DNA from: Nilaparvata lugens | Taxonomy: Eukaryota; Arthropoda; Insecta; Hemiptera; Delphacidae | Assembly (NCBI RefSeq): GCF_014356525.2 | Contig: NC_052507.1 | Span: 41,166,097 to 41,230,096, forward strand | Length of the DNA: 64,000 bases | Direction of reading: 5' to 3' | Position numbers and translations under genes: made by a program | Shown here: positions 46,432 through 56,999 of the stretch, piece after piece | Position numbering within the stretch: the stretch's first letter is position 1 | How the letters are laid out: each line of letters begins with the position of its first letter | The notes under the pieces: model-generated | The model's input: the letters and a program-made list of their open reading frames with translations, nothing else | Told to the model about the DNA's origin: nothing | Database searches by the model: none

Positions 46432-46818
46432 CTACCATCCATTCAATAGCAATGTTGAATTAATACTAAATAGGAAATTCAGTTGACCGTCACCCACCTC
46501 AAATATATTACAAAGTTGAAATGTTGTTATTAGCAGAAAATTTGATATACTATCACCTGACGCTGGGTTTATGTTAATACAACTGTTCAATGATGTATAA
46601 TTGTTGAAAAAATCACATATTACCTGTCGTTGATCATTCATATAAGCATACCACCTGTCTAGTCCATCATCAAATAATTTCGTAGTTTTATAATTTATTT
46701 TAGATTGAACACATAGTCTTATATAAGATGATATATGTGCTCTATAAACGGTTAAATTGGCAGTACTGCTGCTGCTGTCTTTTACTGTTTGATTACTGTG
46801 CAATGTACTAATTGACAT
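46432..46818 (-). CDS. Unknown Polinton protein, 128 aa
   Basis: Intact from an ATG at 46818, ending 12 bp before the PLA2-like gene starts. Mixed polar and aromatic residues (LDRWYAYMNDQRQVICDFF), no recognised domain. Position and strand suggest a structural or virion-associated protein. Confidence 0.45.
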   Translation of the reverse strand: MSISTLHSNQTVKDSSSSTANLTVYRAHISSYIRLCVQSKINYKTTKLFDDGLDRWYAYMNDQRQVICDFFNNYTSLNSCININPASGDSISNFLLITTFQLCNIFEVGDGQLNFLFSINSTLLLNGW

Positions 46819-47391
46819 ACTAATAATCTACTAATACTAATAATCTACTGTACTAATAATCTACTACTACACAGTGTAAAAAGTAATATCATACTAATTG
46901 TGTATATTATGAATGTAACAATAATTATTTTCATTTCATAACCTGTCTTCATTGCTGCTGCTGCAACAGCTACTGACAAACTAAGTTTGCGTGTATTCAC
47001 TGTGCGTGACTGTGGTCATTAACCTTTGACTATAAATAGACAAGTACAACAATGATTGCACATCAGTTGTTGTTACGCACACAAGGTTGCACGTTGGCAG
47101 ACACGCACGCAAGGTAAGTTAACAACAATGTTCAACATATATATATATTTATTTACAAAAAATTTTTAAATTTACAAATTTTTTTAAAATTTACAAATAT
47201 TTTTAAATGTAGTTAAATTGTTACAGCTCACGCTGTAACAATTTAACAACAGAGTGTCGACCTGGAACATGTTTGACTGACATGATTAAATTTAGACATG
47301 AATTATTAAATGAATGAACATTTGCACGCGTAATTGCCGCTGCAAATTTCCGCGGCAGGAAGGTTTCAATTTTGTCATCCTCATTCGCCTG
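46819..47391. other. Polinton central non-coding region
   Basis: AT-rich, without a supported gene. It contains a perfect 15-bp stem hairpin (47212-47247). Confidence 0.5.
47212..47247. promoter_or_regulatory. Perfect 15-bp hairpin
   Basis: GTTAAATTGTTACAG, a 6-base loop CTCACG, then the exact reverse complement. It could be a protein-binding palindrome, an RNA terminator-like stem, or a replication feature. Confidence 0.6.
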
Positions 47392-47895
47392 TCATCCCAC
47401 ATTTACAACTCTAATAATTACAAAATCCTGATTATAGGAGCGCACAATTCGCACCCCTATAACAGGATATTCTAACAATTCTGAAAAATGTTTGAGTGCA
47501 ATTGTGCGATGATGGGGTTGGTTGCACAACCTATCTAAAGCTGTGAAATTTAACTCTTCCTGCCGTGCAGCAGCTACGCATGCATATGGTTGATGTCTGC
47601 TGGTTGATGGTGCGGTGGCGGCGGGGGGAGGCAGCACTGCTTGGGCTGGTTGGTATGCTGGACGGGCTGGGCCTGGGCGGGCAGGGGGGAATGCTGGCTG
47701 GGGGGAGACTGGCAGTGGTGAGGGCGCCGCGAACGATGTGGCTGGAGATGATGATGATGATGATGGGATCGCCTGACCTTGTTGATGATTGAATGCATCC
47801 TCACTGATATAAAGTAAAATTGAATCATCATCATCAAATAGGTCAGGTGAAGCTGTCGAAGTAATTGAGTGCAACTCTTGCTCCAGCATCGCCAT
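47392..47895 (-). CDS. Pro/Ala-rich Polinton protein with OB-like C-terminus
   Basis: 167 residues. Acidic N-terminus (LFDDDDSILLY), a Pro/Ala/Ser-rich middle (about 45-100), then a folded-looking end with LKHFSELLEYPVIGVRIVRS.....VIIRV. That end resembles the 42029-42310 protein in spacing. The base composition is much more GC-rich than its neighbours in the linker. A 3' splice-like TTTTTCAG lies upstream near 47930, so an upstream exon is possible. Confidence 0.45.
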   Translation of the reverse strand: MAMLEQELHSITSTASPDLFDDDDSILLYISEDAFNHQQGQAIPSSSSSSPATSFAAPSPLPVSPQPAFPPARPGPARPAYQPAQAVLPPPAATAPSTSRHQPYACVAAARQEELNFTALDRLCNQPHHRTIALKHFSELLEYPVIGVRIVRSYNQDFVIIRVVNVG

Positions 47896-47995
47896 CGCGC
47901 CATCCTCAGTTCATTCTTCTTGAGCCAACTGAAAAACAAACAAAACACATAATAATAATATTTTATTATTTTTCTTTTTCAGTTGCTGACTAAAA

Positions 47996-48601
47996 ATGTT
48001 GCCGCAAGCAAAAAAGCGTTGTATTCATTGTATGGATGATGATGATGATACAGATGAGAAAAAAGTGGTGAATTACTTTAAAGAAATAGATAGGCTTGAC
48101 TCATTTTTTGATGGTAATAAAATGATTTGGCCACACCAGTATCCTAAACCCAATCATCTAGCAGAAGCAGGTTTCTATTTTTTAAAAGTGAACCACAGAA
48201 CAAAATGTGTATTTTGAAATGTAGTTTTGGAAAATTGGGAAGACACTGATTATGTTATTTTTGAGCACAAAAAATGGTCACCCAAATGCGGTTTCATAAA
48301 TAATTTTCTTGTCGGCAATATTAGAACAACAACTTTTCAGAAAAAACCAGATTATGATGTGCAATATGAATGTGAAAATTCATTTATGAAAATAGATTGT
48401 TTGCCGAAAAATTTCAAACAGCTTGCAACTGACGGTTTTTACTATGGAATTGATTTTTCAAATTTGAATGGATTTGGTCTTATTTGCAGTGCATGTCATA
48501 TGTGGGCAGACATATCGATCAATCAATACCAATTGTTTAATCTTCATATACAATCATTGCCAAATTGTGAATTTGTGAAAAAAAGAACAATGAGTAAAGA
48601 A

Positions 48602-48636
<35 letters not shown>

Positions 48637-48757
48637 AGAAGAAGAAGAAGAAGAAGAAGAAGAAGAAGAAGAAGAAGAAGAAGAAGAAGAAGAAGAAGAA
48701 GAAGAAGAAGAAGAAGAAGAAGAAGAAGAAGAAGAAGAAGAAGAAGAAGAATGTTAA
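47996..48757 (+). pseudogene. IAP-like protein with two BIR domains
   Basis: First BIR: LDSFF...MIWPHQYP, LAEAGFYFL, KCVF, then a TGA (48215-48217) where the second zinc Cys is expected, then NWEDTD, FEHKKWSPKC with the His and last Cys in the same frame. Second BIR: LATDGFYYG, LICSAC, LHIQSLPNC. A run of about 50 Glu follows to the end. BIR proteins of insects and baculoviruses bind caspases or IAP antagonists. There is no RING. Apart from the TGA and the Glu run the frame is clean. It is the first rightward gene after the leftward block. Confidence 0.85.
48597..48751 (+). repeat. (GAA)n repeat encoding poly-Glu
   Basis: About 155 bp of almost pure GAA with one GAG, inside the 3' end of the BIR gene. 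The length probably varies between individuals. Confidence 0.95.
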
Positions 48758-48975
48758 CAGCAGCAACAAAGTGTTTTAGTATTTATATAACAGTAGAGTT
48801 TAGTTTGTAGAAGAAGACTATTGACAGTGCTAGCAAAGAAAACTATTTTATGTGTAGAAGAAGACTGATTAGTTTGCTTAACAATATCAAACAAAACTTG
48901 TATGGAACTTACATTGATTTCAGCGGCGCCAGTGCTGATTGGTGCAGGAGTGTTTGTTGAAGTTTCACGATTCAT
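48754..48975 (-). CDS. Small minus-strand ORF, 73 aa
   Basis: Overlaps the end of the BIR gene by 4 bp. MNRETSTNTPAP start. A GTAAGT splice-like site lies after residue 21, so the real coding part may be spliced. No domain; weakly supported. Confidence 0.25.
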   Translation of the reverse strand: MNRETSTNTPAPISTGAAEINVSSIQVLFDIVKQTNQSSSTHKIVFFASTVNSLLLQTKLYCYINTKTLCCCC

Positions 48976-49366
48976 AGCTGCTGCTGCTGCTGCTGCTGAA
49001 CTGATACTGATAGAAGGGTAGCAGATTTTCGCGATTATATATTATCCACTTGATGAATATAGAAGGCAAGAATAACAAAAAAGTATATCTGTTTGATGCA
49101 TATGTTGTATGCAAAATTTTAGTACAGATGCTTTATCAGCTTGAGGAAAAATAACGGCTAAGTTGTTTGCACCTTGCAAATTTTGTTGCAAAGAACTGTA
49201 ACGGAATCAACATCTGTCAAAGTAACAGCTGTGAGAAAGTTATTGTGCATATTATAATTGCAATCAATATGTTGTGTGTTTGAGTAGTGGCAATATAAAA
49301 GCGTTGTCTGCCATGCTTTTGCTTGCATTTGTTTGATGTGACTCAATTACATTTGTTGCAAAAATC

Positions 49367-49434
<68 letters not shown>

Positions 49435-49435
49435 A
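48976..49435. other. Non-coding, includes (TG)n repeat
   Basis: No convincing gene. A (TG)n tract of about 63 bp lies at 49369-49431, directly before the ATG at 49436. Confidence 0.5.
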
Positions 49436-50100
49436 ATGGATTCACAGCAATCGCCAGAAACAGCAGCAGCAGCTGCTGCAGCAGCATCAACCTTCACGTA
49501 AGTAAAAAATATTTTATCTAATTATCGATTGTTTTTACAAACTGAAAATATTTGTGAAAAAGCAGCAAGCAATTACATTGACATGCTTAAAGTTATATTG
49601 TGAAGATTATATTGCCTTGCTCTAAACCATAAATATTTGTGCAAGTAAATTTTATCTGTTCATTCAGTATGATTGCAAATGTATACATTTACACACACAC
49701 ACACACACACATTTCATTCTATTTGTTTGTTGTTTCCAGACTGGAGGAGGAGGAGGAGGTGTTGGTGGAGGAGATAATGGACTATGAAGGCGATGAGACG
49801 GCTGACTGCACTTCACCGCCAGCAAAACTTTTTTGCCCAACACCAAAACCAATTCATGGTCGATTAGACCAGAGGCGTTGGTATCAAAAACATGGTGTTG
49901 GAACAGGACGACGAATCTTCACGCCAGCTGAGGAGGGGGTGCAGTTACAGAAACCATTGACCAGTAGTTGGTCTAGTGAGCAGGGACTGGATGCACCTGC
50001 AATTTTGTGCAGCAACACGTGTGCTGCAAAGGACGAAGCCAGCGACAACGAAAACAGCGATAAAGTAAACATCGATCCACAAACAACTTTCAAGCGGTGA
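49436..50100 (+). CDS. Two-exon acidic Polinton protein
   Basis: Exon 1 49436-49497 (MDSQQSPETAAAA lead with an Ala run) ends at AC/GTAAGTAAA. Exon 2 49740-50100 follows TTGTTTCCAG. The splice keeps the frame and gives about 140 residues: Glu-rich, then PPAKLFCPTPKPIHGRLDQR, RRWYQKHG, GRRIFTPAEEG. The intron is 242 bp. The gene lies 42 bp before the polymerase. Function unknown; possibly a replication or terminal-protein partner by position only. Confidence 0.5.
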
Positions 50101-50142
50101 GAAATTTCTTATTATTACTACTACTACTATTTCAAGTAATAA

Positions 50143-53100
50143 ATGGATTATACAATTGAAAGAATAACCAGCATGAATTCGAGCGCAATACGATATAGTC
50201 TTTTATTTAGAAAAATATTTATTGATGTTGTTCAAACATTACTGCAAATTTTGAAACCTAAACTAATTGAACTAATTGTTGAAGAAAGTGAACATTTTGA
50301 CGGAAATATTGAATGGTATTTTGTAACAAATGTTTTATTGAAAAAATTAAATGTGATAACAATCAACAGGAAATTATTGAAACTACAACAAATGCATGAT
50401 TCTATAGTTTTACATCTGTGTCAGTTAATGTTGATGAACATTTAGATGAGTTGCAAGATCAGTTTATTAGAGGTGTAGAAAAAATAGAATCGACACTTGA
50501 CAAATTTCTAAGATACGTTAGTGGATGGAATGTTGTTAGAATTATTTCCCTTGATTAAAATATTATTCATTATAATCCTTTAACTGGCGGAAATAGCACA
50601 TATATTGAAATACCTGCTTTTATAAAAGCAAAAAAAGCCATTATAAATGTACAGAACAGAAACGATAGCAAATGTTTTCTATGGAGCGTACTTAGCTATT
50701 TTCATTTTAGACGTAGCAGTATGACTGTTGATTATCTTAAACAATTTGAAAACACACTAAATTTGACCGGTATGAAGTTTCCTATCACAGTGCATGACAT
50801 TGAAAAATTTGAATTACAAAATGTGAACATATCAATCACAGTGATTGCCTATGATTCAAGTAACAATAAGTTTTTCCCATACCTTTGTTCAATTTATAGA
50901 CAACGCTAACACAAAATAAATCTTTTACTCTTGTCAAATGATACAACACCGAAAAAATGGCACTATGTTCTGATAAACACACATCAAGGGTATAATGGTA
51001 TAAAGGGTATAAGTGGTCACGACTACTGAGCCACCACTTGTCATCACATAATGGACAAGTGTTTATTTGCCCATTTTGTTTCAATAAATTCACAACTAAT
51101 AGACAAGCAAATTGTGACGGAAAAGCAAATTTGGACAAGCACATGGATTTGTGCTCAACATTTGCTATACAAAAAACAATACTGCCTAAACAGGGTGAAA
51201 TTTTGAAGTTTAGCAATTATTTGTACACTTTGAAAAATAAATACATTGCATTTGCTGATTTTGAAAGTTTTATTGTACCAACAAATAATGATGATGTAAA
51301 TGATGTTGAAGATGCTGATTTGCTTGGAACTGATATAAGAAATAGCTTTACAAGGAAAACACAAAAACACGTTGCTTGCAGTTACTCATTTATTATTTTA
51401 GATGAATTAGGTGAAATATTTTATGGTCCACGCGTCTATAGAGCTACAAGTGTTGGTGAGAAAATTGTTGAAAAATTTCTAGATGAAATCATAGCCATAG
51501 GTCGAAATTGTTCTTTTGATATGCAATGCGAAGTGCCAATGATTGAACTAAATGAACAACAATTATTTGATTTTAACAATAGTAAAAACTGTTTTTTGTG
51601 CAATGATGAATTTAAAGACAACGATATATGATGCAGACATCATTCGCATATGACTGGCTTGTATCTTGGTGCAACGCACAAGACTTGTAATTTAAATGCA
51701 AAAGCACCGTCATTCTTAAACTGTTTATTTCATAATTTTCGCGGATATGACAGTCATTTTATTGTAAAGGCTTTAGCAGGACAAAAGGAAAAAATTCATT
51801 GTATTGCAAACTCATCAGAAAAATTCCTCACAATTACAGTAGATCGGGTAGGATTTCTTGATAGCTATCAATTTTTGTGCTCAAGTCTACAGACACTTGT
51901 TGCCAATCTTGCAAGTGATAGAGAAAACATTGAAACAAATTTCAAAGTAATGTGTAGCATATTCGACAAAAAAATCCAACAACAATTGTTATTACGCAAG
52001 GGTGTCTACCCCTATGAATATATAACAGATGCAGACAAATTTGATGAACAGCAACTACCGCCGATTGAGGCATTTTACAGTTGTTTTAATAATACAGCAT
52101 TACAAGTAAGCGATTACAACCATGCACAAAAAGTATGGCACAATTTTGACATTGAAATGATAGGTGATTATCATGATCTCTACCTTCTCACCGATTGTTT
52201 ATTGCTGGCAGATATTTTTCAAAATTTTAGGAATGTATTTTTTTTGATTTACAAGCTTGACGTTTCCCACTTTGTTTCATTACCGCATTTTTCGTTGAAT
52301 GCAATGTTATTTTTGTCAAAAGTACACTTGGAATTAATCAGCAATGCTGATATGAACCTGCTCATAGAAACTGGTTTACGTGGCGGCTTGTCAGTCATTC
52401 CCCACCATCACGCAGTCACTAACAATAAATTTATGGGTTGTAATTATAATCCAGCTATTGAATCTAGTTTTTTGTTGTATCTTGATTGTACAAGCTTATA
52501 CACTTATTCAATGATTGCATACAAACTACCACAATCAAATTTTAGATTTTTATCACAAGATGAAATTACAGTTTTAGGCAATTTTACAACTATTGATGAT
52601 GAAGCAGACATTGGCTATATAATCAAAGCAGACCTGTTGTATCCTGTTAATTTACATGATTTACATAATGACTTTCCACTTGCACCGTTAAAAGATCAGC
52701 CACCTCACAGCCTGTTCTCATCATATCAAACAGAAGACAATGTTGTTGTTGTGCACAGAGAAGCGGCGGCATCGTCATCACAAGTGACAGACGCGCACGC
52801 TAGTGCATCAACAAGATTGTTAGCAACCCTTCATAATCGTAATCGTTATGTTCTTCACTATGGAAATTTGAAACTTTATTTAAGCTTAGGCATGAAATTG
52901 ACTGCTGTACATAGAATAATCGCTTTTCAACAGTCATACTGGCTTAAACCGTTTATTGATTTGAATGCACAACTTAGGAAGGAGGCTAAAAATTCATTTG
53001 AATGTCAGCTCTTTAAATTTTTGAGTAATTCACTGTATGGCAAGATGCTTGAAAGTTCTAGGAAACGAATAGATTTTAAGCTAATTACATGTCAGAAATC

Positions 53101-53890
53101 ATTGGAAAGATTGATTGCAAAACCAATTTGTAAACGATGGATTGTGTTTGACAAAGACATTGTTGGTGTACAAATGTGTAAAACAGAAATAAAATTAGAT
53201 TGTCCAATTTATGCTGATTTTTCTATTCTTGATTTGAGTAAATTTACAATGCACTACAACATTTTCTTGAAAATGTTTGATCCAAGCTGTGTTAAATTAT
53301 GCATGAGCAATACAGACTCATTGCTATATCATATCAAATCAGACGATATCTATGCAGTTATCAAACAAAATCTCCAACATTTTGATACAAGTGCTTACCC
53401 CACCACTCATTGTTGTTATAGCCAATTAAATTGTGGTGTACCTGGTACATTTAAAGATGAACTTCCTAATTTTCAAATAACTGCTTTTTTGGGTTTACAG
53501 GCGAAACTTTACAGTTTTTGATATATTCTAAGCAGCAGCAGCATAAATAGTAGTAGTAGTAAGGATTTAGAAAGTAGTTGTAGTAAGGATTTAGCAAGTA
53601 GTTCTTCTAAGATAATGAGTAAACATACAGCTAAGGGTGTAGCAAGAACGGTTATAGATAATAAACTGAGGTTTGATATGTATATGAAATGTCTGACAGA
53701 TAGATCAATACAGCAATCAAAGCAGCAGCTGCTGTTGTGCGTAGAGAAAGTGGTTATCACAAGCAACAAGTGGTCAGTGTTGTGTGACCAAGAAGAAGAA
53801 GAAGAAGAAGGATTGCTGTTGGCAGGTGAGCTGAACTCTAGCAAAACACATGCACGCATGCACACGATGTGCAGTAGTAGAAGAAACTAA
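50143..53890 (+). pseudogene. Protein-primed DNA polymerase B (pPolB)
   Basis: About 3.75 kb. The N-terminal part (50143-50909) has two frame changes and a TAA, but the block KKAIINVQN, KCFLWSVLS is clear. A C2H2-like finger (CPFCFNKF...HMDLC) is followed by Exo I FADFES, Exo II FRGYDSHF and an Exo III-like DYHDLYLLTD. Polymerase motif A is LDCTSLY, motif B KFLSNSLYGK, motif C SNTDSL, where the first Asp is Asn. TGA stops lie at 51629-51631 and 53519-53521, both in one continuous frame from 51038 to 53890. It would replicate the linear genome from a protein primer; this copy cannot. Confidence 0.92.
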
Positions 53891-53898
53891 ACCAATTT

Positions 53899-54627
53899 AT
53901 GATGACGGATTTGCAACAGAAAATTGCACAAGAATTACATCGGCCAGCAAGAAGGAAATTTAACATATGTAATTATATACTAAAAGGAATAAAAGACCTC
54001 ATTCAAATTGATTTAATAGAGATGCCAGAATTTGCAAAAGCAAACAATGGTTATCGTTATGTGTTAATTGCTATTAATTATTTTTCACGTTATGCTTTTG
54101 CTGAACCATTAAAAACTAAAACAGGGAAAGAAGTTGTACAAAAATTAGCATGAATATTACAGTTAAATGAAGGTATAAAAAATGTACAAAGATTTAGGTA
54201 GTGAATTTTACAATAAAGATGTTAAACAACTATTCGATAGATTACACATTAATCATTACAGTGTATTTTCTGAAATTAAGGCAGCTTTTGTAGAAAGATT
54301 GAATAGAACATTGAAAACAATTTTGTATAAACGACTAACTGCTAGTGGCACACAAAAATGGTTGAACATTTTGCTAGACATTGTACATCAATATAATAAC
54401 ACTATTCATTCTTCAATTGGCATGACACCGGCCAGTGTTACACGACGTCATGAAAAACAGTTGATCATGTTACAATTGAGGGAGAATAAAAAGCAATCAT
54501 GTACAGTTTATTGTGCAAAGTTTGCATTAGGTGACGTAGTGCGAATAAGTAAGTTTCGTCAGGTTTTTGATAAAAGTTTTAGATTAAATTGGTTGCCAGA
54601 ACTGTTTATAATACATTGTTCTGAACA
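53899..54627 (+). pseudogene. Polinton integrase, DDE catalytic part
   Basis: 53899-54153 ends at a TGA and has QIDLIEM with the first Asp and INYFSRYAFAEPLKTKTG. After a 1-base deletion near 54185 the second part (54182-54640) has DLGSEFYN with the second Asp, and FVERLNRTLK with the Glu, then WLNILLDIVHQYNNT and a GDVVRISK box. It is a retroviral-like (RVE) integrase. The frame is then cut by a foreign insert at about 54628. Confidence 0.9.
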
Positions 54628-55284
54628 AAGCTCAGGCTAGAGCTACTAGTGGACTGTAATTTACTATTCAATTTATCAAATACTAACAAGGAACAAAATT
54701 TGGTCTTCAATTTGAGCCAGGTTATTGGTACAGTCAAACTCTGCATTAATGAACAATAAAAAGAGCAAAAACTCACCAGATTTAATCCAATTTTGTCTAC
54801 TTGCCCTTCGAAGCCTTTATTAGGTGTTTTGGTCAGATTTGAGGTGGGAAGAAATCTGGGAAAAAGATAGGTTTTTGCTTCCAGGCTGTTTTTTCACATT
54901 CAACTTGCAGGCTGGTTCTGTACTATGTTTGAACGAAGCTCAAACTGATTCTTTATAAATTCAAAACTGATGCAAATTAATTCAATTTAACACTATTTAC
55001 GCTGTTATATTTATAATTCACTCACACGACACTTAAACAATCAATTACTAGAAATTTCCGATGGAAATTACATGACAAAATACAAATTTGTTCTTGCACA
55101 AGACGACGGGCTGATAAATCAAGAACAAGAACTGGTCGACTAGAAAAGATGGCAAGGCAAACAGCTGGACGATCGACACTAGCGCACAAGCCTGCTACGG
55201 GCAGAACTGTAGTCTGGGATTGGCGCTACAATTTGAATGCTCTGGCCGAAACATACATGCTGTTTATCCTACACAACTGCCAAC
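54628..55284. mobile_element. ~650-bp insertion splitting the integrase
   Basis: The integrase coding sequence stops making sense near 54628 and resumes near 55285. The interval has no ORF and is unlike its neighbours in base composition at its right end (GC-richer near 55140-55260). Probably a SINE or MITE; no clear terminal repeats or target duplication were found. Confidence 0.55.
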
Positions 55285-55518
55285 CTATGTAATATGCGAT
55301 CTTAACAATGAAATCATACAAGGATGATTCTATAGTGAACAATTGATGAAAACGAAATTATCACCGTCTGAACAAAATACATATTTGGTTGAACGAATGA
55401 TACGAAAATCTAAGAATAAATGTCTTGTTAAATGGTTAGGTTTTGATAAGCCAAGCTGGGTATATAAGACAGATATTATTACTCCAACTGTACAGAAACT
55501 ATGTGCAAAAAAATAGCA
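55285..55518 (+). pseudogene. Polinton integrase C-terminus with chromodomain
   Basis: Resumes with TYVICDLNNEIIQG, a TGA, FYSEQL, then YLVERMIRKSKNKCLVKW and WLGFDKPSW, a chromodomain-type motif typical of Polinton integrases that may guide insertion to chromatin. Ends TAG at 55516-55518. Confidence 0.8.
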
Positions 55519-55569
55519 AACACTAGCAGTTATCATCAATAATATTGTTTTAGATATGATAGAAACATA

Positions 55570-55978
55570 ATGACAGAAGCAGCACCACTGTTGTGTTTTT
55601 TGCTGAATGGTAACGATTTGTCTCGTGTTATTACAAGAATTATAGATCTATTGTGTACACTAAAAGCAATGTGTGTAACACATGCTGATATCAAAAAATG
55701 TTTTTAGTAAACTTATTTGAAAAAATCACACAAGCAAGTGAATGTGTTGATGATGATAAGTTTCATTAAGTATATGCTCCCATAACAATGTATTTTTGAA
55801 AGAAGCAAATCAAAATGAATTTGATGTGGTTGATACTTGTATTTGTGCTCAATTTTCTATGTCACTGAACATACTTTACTCACAGATTAAATCAACAAAG
55901 TTCAATTTAGATGATGATGAAGAAAACATATTCATTTATATTTTAGACAATTGTATGTCAAAGGCAAATCTCGATTAG
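55570..55978 (+). pseudogene. Broken small Polinton gene, unknown
   Basis: Two short frames: about 55570-55708 (MTEAAPLLCFLLNGNDLSRV) and 55796-55978 (VDTCICAQFSMSLNILYS, acidic end). Stops and frameshifts lie between them. No recognised domain. Confidence 0.35.
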
Positions 55979-55983
55979 TGTGT

Positions 55984-56123
55984 GAAATTTGTTGTAATAA
56001 TTATTATTGGCTGAAATACTGTCAATATTTGTATTCTTTTGCAAGTAGAAGATGAAATTCGTTGTAATAATAATTATTAGCTGAAACACTGTCAATATTT
56101 GTATTCTTTTGCAAGTAGAAGAT
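55984..56123. repeat. 70-bp direct tandem repeat, two units
   Basis: 55984-56053 and 56054-56123 differ by a few bases; each ends TTTTGCAAGTAGAAGAT. Lies between the small broken gene and the ATPase. Confidence 0.85.
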
Positions 56124-56290
56124 GAAATAATTCTTAGCTGGTACGTGACAGATATTGTCAATTATTATCTTGTGTTAATAAAAGCTGTGTGTGTACATCT
56201 GATCATTGTGTCTATGTTTTCTTCATCCACAAACCATTTGTAGTACGTAGCAGCAGTAACCTAACCAGTATAGTTGTTGTGCAGATGCGC

Positions 56291-56941
56291 ATGTGTAAGC
56301 AGCAAGAGTTGATAAAAATAGTAGTTATTATGTTGGCAGCGGCGGTGCCGCCAGCAGAAGCAGCAGCAGCATCAATAGCAATAGTTAACTTTGATAATCT
56401 TATTGTAGATTCAAAACAAGCAGACAAAGCTTGTCTAGATAGAAAAAAGCATGGAGAATTTTTACCAAGTTCAGACAGAATTCTAATTTGTGGTGCATCA
56501 AATTGTGGAAAGACAAATGTACTGCTGAATTTGATATTTGATAAGAATGGATTAAAATTCGAAAACTTATACTTGTTCAGTAAGTCATTGTATCAGGAGA
56601 AGTATAAGTTATTGGATATTGTTTTTTCAAAACTCAAGTGTGTGAAATATTATAAATCTGACAACATTGAAAGTATACCACAACCGAATGATGTTGACAA
56701 TCATTCACTGTTAATATTTGACGATTTGAATGTTACACGTGTCCCGCAAATACATAACTTTTTCACAATGGGCAGACACAAAAACATAGATTGTGTGTAT
56801 TTGATTCAAAGCTATGGTGCAATTTCAAAACATCATATTAGAGACAATGCAAATATGCTTATTATATTTAAAATGGATATGCAAAATTTAAAATTACATA
56901 AGTATATTGATCCAAGCTTGTATAGCAGCAGTACCAACTAA
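56291..56941 (+). pseudogene. FtsK/A32-type packaging ATPase, C-terminally truncated
   Basis: About 215 residues. An Ala-rich start is followed by NFDNLIVDSKQADKACLDRK, Walker A GASNCGKTNVLLNL, Walker B SLLIFDDL, and VYLIQSYGAISKHHIRDNAN with the conserved Gln sensor. It ends at 56941, before the usual C-terminal CW and GRYR-like part of Polinton ATPases. ATG 56291 or 56330 are both possible. The role is packaging DNA into capsids. Confidence 0.88.
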
Positions 56942-56999
56942 CATGTGTCAATTCTCATCATTTGTTGTTGAGTCAGTGTAGATGAAAGAGCTATTCTCT

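Noticed and set aside
48215..48217. TGA at a zinc-Cys position of the BIR domain as a selenocysteine codon
   Set aside because: Attractive because UGA can encode Sec, but no SECIS-like element was identified by eye and similar TGA stops occur at non-Cys sites throughout the element, so decay is simpler.
48554..48769. Minus-strand poly-Phe ORF
   Set aside because: Shadow of the GAA repeat in the BIR gene.
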